DNA of 5,210 nucleotides from an uncultured Bacteroidales bacterium (GTDB lineage Bacteria > Bacteroidota > Bacteroidia > Bacteroidales > Lentimicrobiaceae), in the NCBI GenBank assembly GCA_937864935.1, contig CALMDN010000269.1, forward strand, positions 1-5,210. Direction: 5' to 3'. Each line of letters opens with the position of its first letter. Within the stretch, counting starts at the first letter, position 1. The position numbers and the translations under genes were made by a program. Positions 1-5,210 of this stretch are shown here, piece after piece. The notes under the pieces were generated by a model. The model saw only the letters and a program-made list of their open reading frames with translations, did no database searches and was not told where the DNA came from.

Positions 1-2692
1 CGACCATGTTGATTTCAGGGGCCTTACGGAGTTAGAGCTTGCAGAGTTTACGGCTGACATTTACAAAGAAGCCTTCCGGAACTGTCAGGCATCGGATGAA
101 ATAGCATGGAGTGCCGGGAAGCTTTCAAGATCAGAGGAAACGATTCCGGATATTTATGGGGTGAACCATGTTTTTGATGTCATCAAGGTGCCGATTTTCA
201 AAGAGGATGGTTCCAGAAAGGGATTGGTTGTATTCGGGCGCGATATTACCCAGCGGTTTGAAGGTGAAAAACACACGAAATTCCTGAACGAAAGCGCGCT
301 GGAATTCCTGGAGCTCGGAGACGAGGTAAACATTTATGAGTTTATCGGAGACAAGATCCACAAACTTGCAGGTAAAAGCATCGTCATGGTAACCTCCTTC
401 GATGAGGTCACGAAAATAGTAACCCTGAGGGCAATTTTCGGTTTGGGCAAAATTGCAGAAAAAGTACTCGGTATTCTCGGGCAACACCCTGTCGGGATGT
501 CGACTATTCTAACGCCTGAGCGAAAGCAGGATGTTCTTTATCAGAAACTTACACCCCGAAAAGATCTTTATGAACTGCTGGCCGGAGCTGTCAGCAAGTC
601 CCTGTGCAGGATTCTTGAATCTATACTTGATATCGGTGATATCCTCGAAATGGGTTTTGCCCGGCGCGAGTACCTGCTGGGAGACGTAACCATCATTACC
701 CCACGCAACAAAAGCCTCAACAACGTAGAAGTGATAGAGGCATTTATCAAGCTGGCTGCTGTGGCACTCCACCGCAGGCAGGCTGCAGAAGACCTGAGGG
801 CAAGTGAGGAGAGCTACAGAGGCTTGTTTAACAGTATTTCGAGTGCAGTTTATATCATTGACAGAGAAGCCAGATTCATCGATGTGAATCAGGGCGCCCT
901 GGATATGTATGGCTACCCGAAAGAACGATTTATCGGCGAAACCCCGGAGTTTCTCTCTGCACCAGGGAAAAACGAGGCCCTCGACAATGACGATATTATC
1001 CGCAGGACTTTTGAAGGCAGCCCCCAGTTAATCGAATTCTGGGGAATCAGGAGCAATGGAAATGTATTTCCAAAAGAGGTCCGTTTCTTTCCCGGGAACT
1101 ATTTTGGCCGGGAAGTGGTAATTGCCATAGCCAATGACATCACCGATCAGTACAGCATGATCAGTGAGATTGTGTCGGCAAAGGAAGTTGCCGAAAACAA
1201 CCTGCTGAAAATCAACAGCATCATCAGTGCCCTCCCGGATTCAATCTTTATTTTTGACAGCCGGAGCAACCTGATTGAATCTTTTTCAAACCACAACGAT
1301 GGTATACTGGAAAGTTATTTCAGAAACCTGAGCAGATCTTCCGGAGAAGATGGCATAGCCGACAGAATTGCCGGAATTGTGAGAAAGAATACGGCACTAG
1401 TACTCGAATCGGGGCAACTGCAGAAATTTGAGTTTTCCCTTCCCGATAGAGATACCCGCAGTTTTTATGAGTTCACCATGGTGAAACGCTCTCACGATCA
1501 GGTGCTTGTGGTTGCCAGAAATACCACTGAACGCATGGAACTGCTTGAGGCACTTACCAATGCCAAAGAAAAGGCCGAAGAGAGTGACCGTCTGAAGACC
1601 TCCTTCCTGCACAATATCTCCCACGAAATACGCACTCCCATGAATGGGATAGTCGGTTTTACCAACCTGCTGACCCAACCGGGAGTCAAGGAAGCAGACA
1701 AAGCTGAATACAGCTCAATCATCAACAGTTGCAGCAATCAGTTGCTCTCAATCATTACAGATATTGTAAGTATAGCAACCCTGGAAGCAGGTCAGGAAAA
1801 AGTACGTGATTCAAAAACCAACATCAACGAATTGATGCAGATCGTCTTTCTTCAGCTTAATTCCAGGGCTGTTGAAAAGAGCCTCAACCTCAGCTTCTCC
1901 TGCGGTCTTGCAAATTATGAATCTGAGGTGATTACCGATGAAACCAAATTGAACCAGATTGTATCAAACCTGGTAAACAATGCTATTAAATTCACCAACA
2001 GTGGTTCGGTCAGTTTTGGATACATCCTTGAAAAGGGTTACCTGAAATTCAGTGTTGAGGATACGGGCATAGGGATACCGGCAGAAATGACCGAAATAAT
2101 CTTTGACCGTTTCAGGCAACTGAACAGCAAAACCTCAGGAACATCCGGTGGAACCGGCTTAGGCCTTTCAATTTCAAAATCGTATGTGGAGCTCCTGGGC
2201 GGAAAAATCTGGCTTGACAGCGAACCCGGATCAGGATCGAAGTTCTTTTTTACCATTCCATACAAGCCTTTGTTCAGTCAGTCGGTCAATATATCAGAAG
2301 AAAAGCCGGATGATTCAGATAGTCTTCTGGCAGGAAGTATTGTTCTGATTGCTGAGGATGAGTATTTTAATTACAGGCTGCTGATAAAAATGCTTCAGGG
2401 TTACGGGATAGAGTTCATCTATACAGACAATGGCATTGATGCTGTAAAGGTCTGTTCCGAGAACAAAAACATCGACCTGGTGCTGATGGATATCAAGATG
2501 CCGGGACTTGATGGTTTTGAGGCAACACGTAAGATCAGGGAAACGAACAAGGAAGTAATCATCATTGCCCAGACAGCCCTCGCATTGGCTGGTGACCGCG
2601 AAAAAGCCCTGGAGGCAGGATGCAATGACTACGTTTCCAAGCCGGTTCAAAAGGAAGAATTGATAAAGAAACTGATCAGGTACCTGGCATAA
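1..2692 (+). CDS. Hybrid sensor histidine kinase, PAS-GAF-PAS-PAS-HisKA-HATPase-receiver (5' partial)
   Basis: Sensor kinase that should autophosphorylate on His and transfer phosphate to its own C-terminal receiver. The frame is open from the first full codon at 2 to the TAA at 2690-2692, giving 896 visible residues. The GTG at 161 is internal, because it falls inside a PAS domain. Residues are numbered from the first visible codon. The C-terminal part of a PAS domain (about 1-85) ends in GRDIT. A GAF-like domain follows (about 93-258), then PAS (268-383, ending NDIT) and a more divergent PAS (401-513). HisKA contains HNISHEIRTP with phospho-acceptor His541. The HATPase has an N box (NLVNNAIKFT), DTGIGIP, the F box FDRF and GGTGLGLSIS. 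The receiver (779-894) has Glu785/Asp786, phospho-acceptor Asp830 in MDIKMP, Thr858 and Lys880. All catalytic motifs look intact, so it should be active. No membrane segment is seen in the visible part; one could lie upstream. There is no HPt domain. Short helical linkers precede PAS 3 and HisKA. The signal sensed is unknown. The regulator at 2808 is the likely partner. Confidence 0.95.
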   Translation, partial: DHVDFRGLTELELAEFTADIYKEAFRNCQASDEIAWSAGKLSRSEETIPDIYGVNHVFDVIKVPIFKEDGSRKGLVVFGRDITQRFEGEKHTKFLNESALEFLELGDEVNIYEFIGDKIHKLAGKSIVMVTSFDEVTKIVTLRAIFGLGKIAEKVLGILGQHPVGMSTILTPERKQDVLYQKLTPRKDLYELLAGAVSKSLCRILESILDIGDILEMGFARREYLLGDVTIITPRNKSLNNVEVIEAFIKLAAVALHRRQAAEDLRASEESYRGLFNSISSAVYIIDREARFIDVNQGALDMYGYPKERFIGETPEFLSAPGKNEALDNDDIIRRTFEGSPQLIEFWGIRSNGNVFPKEVRFFPGNYFGREVVIAIANDITDQYSMISEIVSAKEVAENNLLKINSIISALPDSIFIFDSRSNLIESFSNHNDGILESYFRNLSRSSGEDGIADRIAGIVRKNTALVLESGQLQKFEFSLPDRDTRSFYEFTMVKRSHDQVLVVARNTTERMELLEALTNAKEKAEESDRLKTSFLHNISHEIRTPMNGIVGFTNLLTQPGVKEADKAEYSSIINSCSNQLLSIITDIVSIATLEAGQEKVRDSKTNINELMQIVFLQLNSRAVEKSLNLSFSCGLANYESEVITDETKLNQIVSNLVNNAIKFTNSGSVSFGYILEKGYLKFSVEDTGIGIPAEMTEIIFDRFRQLNSKTSGTSGGTGLGLSISKSYVELLGGKIWLDSEPGSGSKFFFTIPYKPLFSQSVNISEEKPDDSDSLLAGSIVLIAEDEYFNYRLLIKMLQGYGIEFIYTDNGIDAVKVCSENKNIDLVLMDIKMPGLDGFEATRKIRETNKEVIIIAQTALALAGDREKALEAGCNDYVSKPVQKEELIKKLIRYLA

Positions 2693-2705
2693 TCCGGAGT
2701 GTTAT

Positions 2706-2722
2706 TATACACTGGTTGTATA
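2706..2722. repeat. Short inverted repeat TATACA-N5-TGTATA
   Basis: A perfect 6-bp dyad (TATACA, spacer CTGGT, TGTATA) lies 13 bases after the kinase stop codon and upstream of the candidate promoter of the regulator gene. The stem is AT-rich and no T tract follows, so it is a poor intrinsic terminator. Its symmetry would fit a binding site for a dimeric protein, but a 6-bp AT-rich dyad can also occur by chance. The dyad is seen directly; any function is a guess. Confidence 0.35.
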
Positions 2723-2745
2723 CCAAGGGTTTAAAAAGTTCGTTA

Positions 2746-2779
2746 TTGATGCGTTTGTAAGGATAACTTCTTATTTTTG
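2746..2779 (+). promoter_or_regulatory. Candidate Bacteroidota-type promoter for the response regulator gene
   Basis: TATTTTTG at 2772-2779 matches the TAnnTTTG -7 element used by the primary sigma factor of Bacteroidota. A TTG at 2746-2748 lies 23 bases upstream, at the long end of the spacing reported for this promoter class. The better-looking TTTG at 2754-2757 is only 14 bases away, which is short. If the final G is -7, transcription would start near 2786 and leave a leader of about 22 bases before the ATG at 2808. This would let the regulator be transcribed apart from the upstream kinase. The -7 match is good and the -33 match weak. Confidence 0.45.
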
Positions 2780-2807
2780 CCCGAAGCCCTCAGCAAAGCG
2801 AGAATTC

Positions 2808-4181
2808 ATGAACAGAGTCTTAATAGTTGATGACGATGTAACCTTTTGCCTGATGCTTGAAACCTTTCTGACCAAAAAGGGTTTTGACGTTCAGCAGTCA
2901 TTTTCGTACAACGACGCACTGAAAAAAATAAAGTCTTTCCAGCCGGAGATCGTCCTGACCGATCTGAGGCTTCCGGATCATGATGGTATTGATATTCTGC
3001 ATTTTGTCTTGCGTGAGGCTCCCGGTGTGCCGGTTGTGCTGATGACCGGATATGCCGATATCCGCACGGCTGTTCAGGCGATGAAACTCGGGGCTTTTGA
3101 TTATGTAGCCAAGCCGGTGAATCCCGATGAAATTATCCTCACCATCAACCGGGCCCTTTTGGTGAAGTCGCCCGACGATGACAATATGCAGACCGGTGGT
3201 TCAGAAACACTGTTTGTAGAAGGGGCGAGTGCCCCGGCACAAAAGATCAGTGAGTACATCAAACTGGTTGCACCTACCGGTATGTCGGTGCTTATTCTGG
3301 GTGAAAGCGGCACCGGAAAGGAGTTTGTAGCCCGCAGAATTCACGAAGAGAGTGTAAGAAGCGACAAACCTTTCATAGCCATCGACTGTGGCGCCCTTCC
3401 ACGCGATCTGGCCGCAAGTGAATTCTTTGGCCACCTGAAAGGCTCGTTTACCGGTGCCTTTGCCGACAAGCAGGGCCAGTTTGAAGCCGCCAACACAGGA
3501 ACCATCTTTCTGGATGAGATCGGAAACCTGAGCTACGACATCCAGGTTCAGCTGCTGCGTGTGATTCAGGAACGAAAAGTCAGAAGAATAGGCTCAACGA
3601 CCGAGATACCTGTCGATGTTCGGATTATAACCGCCACCAACGATGACCTGCGCAAGGCCGTTGCAGCGGGCGAATTCAGGGAAGATCTCTTTCACCGCAT
3701 CAACGAATTTGCCATTACAGTGCACCCCCTGCGCGAAAGGCCGGCTGACCTGAAAATCTTTGCTGCGCATTTTCTTCAGATGGCTAACCGCGAACTGGGT
3801 AAAAATGTCGACGGCTTCAGCCCCGAAGTGATGGATATTTTTATCAGGTATTCCTGGCCGGGAAACTTCAGAGAGCTGAAAAACATCATCAAAAGGGCCG
3901 TATTGTTGTCGAATACCAGCATTGTTGAGGCTTATACCCTTCCTGAAGAACTGGTATCAGAAGCTTCCGGTGCTCCGGCACCTTTAACGGATGTTACCGC
4001 CGGCGAAAGCGATCTTTCTGAATTAAACCTGAAAGTGGCTGCCCACCGGAGTGAAAGGGAGCTCATTGTCAATACCCTGGAGAAAGTGAAGTTCAATAAA
4101 TCCAAAGCAGCCAAATTGCTCAATGTTGACCGCAAAACGCTTTACAATAAAATGAAGCAATACGGCATCCCGCTTCAGTAA
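2808..4181 (+). CDS. NtrC-family sigma-54-dependent response regulator (receiver-AAA+-Fis HTH)
   Basis: Complete 457-residue response regulator and bacterial enhancer-binding protein, a normal length for the family. When phosphorylated it should oligomerise, hydrolyse ATP and remodel sigma-54 RNA polymerase at target promoters. The receiver (about 1-118) has acidic Asp8/Asp9, phospho-acceptor Asp52 in LTDLRLP, Thr80 and Lys102. The AAA+ domain (about 136-380) has Walker A GESGTGKE (165-172), the sigma-54 contact loop as GSFTGA (212-217) in place of canonical GAFTGA, Walker B TIFLDE (232-237), sensor I TATN (275-278), likely arginine fingers Arg291 and Arg297, and the sensor II motif WPGNFREL (350-357). 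An Ala/Pro/acid-rich linker (384-408) leads to a Fis-type helix-turn-helix (about 415-454, recognition region near DRKTLYNKMK). The ATG at 2808 is chosen because the receiver's first strand begins at once (MNRVLIVDDD). No Shine-Dalgarno sequence is clear. The gene follows the hybrid kinase by 115 bp and probably takes its signal from it. Target genes are not in the window. It resembles the AtoC/ZraR/NtrC group, but no specific name is justified. Confidence 0.97.
   Translation: MNRVLIVDDDVTFCLMLETFLTKKGFDVQQSFSYNDALKKIKSFQPEIVLTDLRLPDHDGIDILHFVLREAPGVPVVLMTGYADIRTAVQAMKLGAFDYVAKPVNPDEIILTINRALLVKSPDDDNMQTGGSETLFVEGASAPAQKISEYIKLVAPTGMSVLILGESGTGKEFVARRIHEESVRSDKPFIAIDCGALPRDLAASEFFGHLKGSFTGAFADKQGQFEAANTGTIFLDEIGNLSYDIQVQLLRVIQERKVRRIGSTTEIPVDVRIITATNDDLRKAVAAGEFREDLFHRINEFAITVHPLRERPADLKIFAAHFLQMANRELGKNVDGFSPEVMDIFIRYSWPGNFRELKNIIKRAVLLSNTSIVEAYTLPEELVSEASGAPAPLTDVTAGESDLSELNLKVAAHRSERELIVNTLEKVKFNKSKAAKLLNVDRKTLYNKMKQYGIPLQ
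4175..4181. other. Tail-to-tail overlap of convergent genes
   Basis: The regulator's TAA (4179-4181, plus strand) and the second kinase's TGA (complement of 4175-4177) lie inside a shared 7-base stretch. No intergenic space exists, and I see no strong hairpin with a T tract on either strand close by. Each transcript therefore probably runs into the opposite gene before ending. Confidence 0.9.
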
Positions 4182-5210
4182 TCCGAACCCTGATTTCTGA
4201 GTTCTGTTTCCAAAGCCTTCAGACCATTTGTAAGATTCTGCATTGTTGCCCTAAGCTCCTCCTGGTCTATGACATTCCCGCGGCGTAATGATTCCAGTTT
4301 CTGTAACATGCCGGCTTCATCCTTTGCCCCGAGATTTCTGACATTCGGTAACATGCGGTGGGCCAGGAGGGCGAGCAGCGGAAGATCACCGGCCTTGAAG
4401 GCGGATTCCATCTCTTCTGAAGTAGCTGCGAGGTTGTCGGCCAGTGAAAGCAGTATCCTGTTCAGGGCAACTGTGTCATCCCCTGTGAATTTCCTGAATG
4501 GTTCGAGGTTTATGCTCATCATGGTGCCTGTGATGTCGTTTGAATCCTGTGCCGGAACAATCACTGCAGTATTCAATATTTTACCTAGTGCCCCGACCAG
4601 TTGGTGATACCTGAAAGGCTTGATCAGCACATTGCGGATACCTGTTCTTTGATACGACTCGATCTCGTCGCGGGTTGCATGGGCAGTCAGGCCTAGGATC
4701 GGAGGTGCTCCAATGACTGTAACTTCAGCATGACGGGTAATCCTGGCTGCCAGTTCCGGCCCGCTGAGGTTTGGCATTTGTATATCGGTGATTATCAGCT
4801 TGTATGAGTTAAAATCCTCTTGAATAAGGTTCCATGCCTCCTGGCCGTCGGCCGCTACTACCAGCTCAGCCCCTGCCGAACTGAGCAATTCAGAGATTAA
4901 AATTCGCGTTGGTTCATCATCTTCAGCCAGAAGAATTTTAAATCCGCGGAGGTCGATTGTTGATCTGGTCGTTTCCTTCATGTATTCCGGCATCGGACCA
5001 TCGTATTTTTCAACCAGTATACTTACTGTAACCTGAGTGCCTTCACCTGGCGTGCTTTCAAGTACAATTTCACCATTCATCAGGCTCACCAGTCTGCGGC
5101 AAATGGCCAGTCCCAGTCCTGAGCCGCCATATTTGCGTGTGATGCTTTCATCCACCTGGGTAAATTCACCAAAAATCTCCTTCTGTTTTTCCGGCGGAAT
5201 TCCGATTCCG
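4175..5210 (-). CDS. Hybrid sensor histidine kinase C-terminal part, HATPase-receiver-HPt (5' partial)
   Basis: The C-terminal end of a second hybrid kinase, built for a multistep phosphorelay. The frame is open to the right edge (first full codon at 5209-5207), giving 344 visible residues. The GTG at 5155 is internal: the 18 codons before it encode GIGIPPEKQKEIFGEFTQ, the G1 and F boxes of a HATPase domain. Numbering from the first visible residue, the HATPase remnant includes the G2 box GGSGLGLAI (28-36). The receiver (about 90-208) has acidic Glu96/Asp97/Asp98, phospho-acceptor Asp142 in ITDIQMP, Thr175 in LTAHA and Lys197-Pro198. An HPt domain (about 232-336) carries the probable phospho-His284 in AHRMLPNVRNLGA. 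The usual Lys-Gly of the HPt motif (HxxKG) is Leu-Pro here. The expected relay is kinase His to Asp142 to His284 to an unidentified regulator. The sensor and HisKA parts lie outside the window. The gene converges on the NtrC-type regulator and overlaps it by 7 bp, so it is not in the same operon, though a functional link is possible. Confidence 0.95.
   Translation of the reverse strand, partial: GIGIPPEKQKEIFGEFTQVDESITRKYGGSGLGLAICRRLVSLMNGEIVLESTPGEGTQVTVSILVEKYDGPMPEYMKETTRSTIDLRGFKILLAEDDEPTRILISELLSSAGAELVVAADGQEAWNLIQEDFNSYKLIITDIQMPNLSGPELAARITRHAEVTVIGAPPILGLTAHATRDEIESYQRTGIRNVLIKPFRYHQLVGALGKILNTAVIVPAQDSNDITGTMMSINLEPFRKFTGDDTVALNRILLSLADNLAATSEEMESAFKAGDLPLLALLAHRMLPNVRNLGAKDEAGMLQKLESLRRGNVIDQEELRATMQNLTNGLKALETELRNQGSDY

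Noticed and set aside
131..487. 118-codon minus-strand open frame opposite the first kinase
   Set aside because: It is antisense to PAS and GAF coding sequence, with no domain and no sign of its own promoter.
2315..2650. 111-codon minus-strand open frame opposite the kinase receiver
   Set aside because: The opposite strand encodes an intact receiver with all catalytic residues; this is a shadow frame.
2694..2722. Intrinsic terminator after the first kinase
   Set aside because: The possible stems (CCGGAGTG/CACTGG with a bulge, or the 6-bp AT-rich dyad) are weak and mutually exclusive, and neither is followed by a T tract.
2761..2781. Possible sigma-54 (-24/-12) promoter using TTGC at 2777-2780 upstream of the regulator gene
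   Set aside because: The only nearby GG (2761-2762) is 18 bases from the GC at 2779-2780, not the required 10 or so, and there is no TGGC element.
4175..4200. Hairpin from TCAG and CTGA just past the convergent stops, as a bidirectional terminator
   Set aside because: It has only a 4-bp stem, no GC-rich extension and no T tract on either side.
4269..4607. 112-codon plus-strand open frame opposite the second kinase
   Set aside because: It lies wholly antisense to a receiver-HPt coding region with clear motifs; its translation is Ser/Arg-rich with no recognisable domain, as expected of a shadow frame.

Overview
This window is a two-component signalling locus, most likely from a member of the Bacteroidota. 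That assignment is an inference from four things: the hybrid-kinase style; a TAnnTTTG promoter-like element upstream of the middle gene; no recognisable Shine-Dalgarno sequence before that gene; and an HPt motif (HRMLPNVRNLG) of a kind I associate from memory with this phylum. No rRNA, tRNA, CRISPR array, mobile element or phage gene is visible. Base composition looks near-balanced and similar across the three genes.

Layout. (1) From the left edge to 2692 on the plus strand runs the 3' part of a large hybrid sensor histidine kinase with the order PAS-GAF-PAS-PAS-HisKA-HATPase-receiver. The frame is open to the edge, so its start lies outside. (2) A 115-bp spacer (2693-2807) holds a short inverted repeat and a plausible Bacteroidota-type promoter. 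(3) A complete NtrC-family sigma-54-dependent response regulator (receiver, AAA+, Fis-type HTH) occupies 2808-4181 on the plus strand. (4) On the minus strand, from the right edge down to 4175, is the 3' part of a second hybrid kinase: the end of the HATPase, then a receiver and a C-terminal HPt domain. Its stop codon overlaps the end of the regulator gene by 7 bp, tail to tail.

How they may work together. The left kinase should sense a signal through its PAS and GAF domains, autophosphorylate on His and pass phosphate to its own receiver. It has no HPt domain, which is the usual next carrier to a separate regulator. The neighbouring NtrC-type protein is the obvious output and would activate sigma-54 promoters. 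The convergent kinase does carry an HPt domain, so a cross-gene phosphorelay is conceivable but unproven. Overall this is a fairly conventional signalling region. I see no clear new biological system; the points worth checking are the relay wiring, the tail-to-tail overlap, and the variant GAFTGA and HPt motifs.
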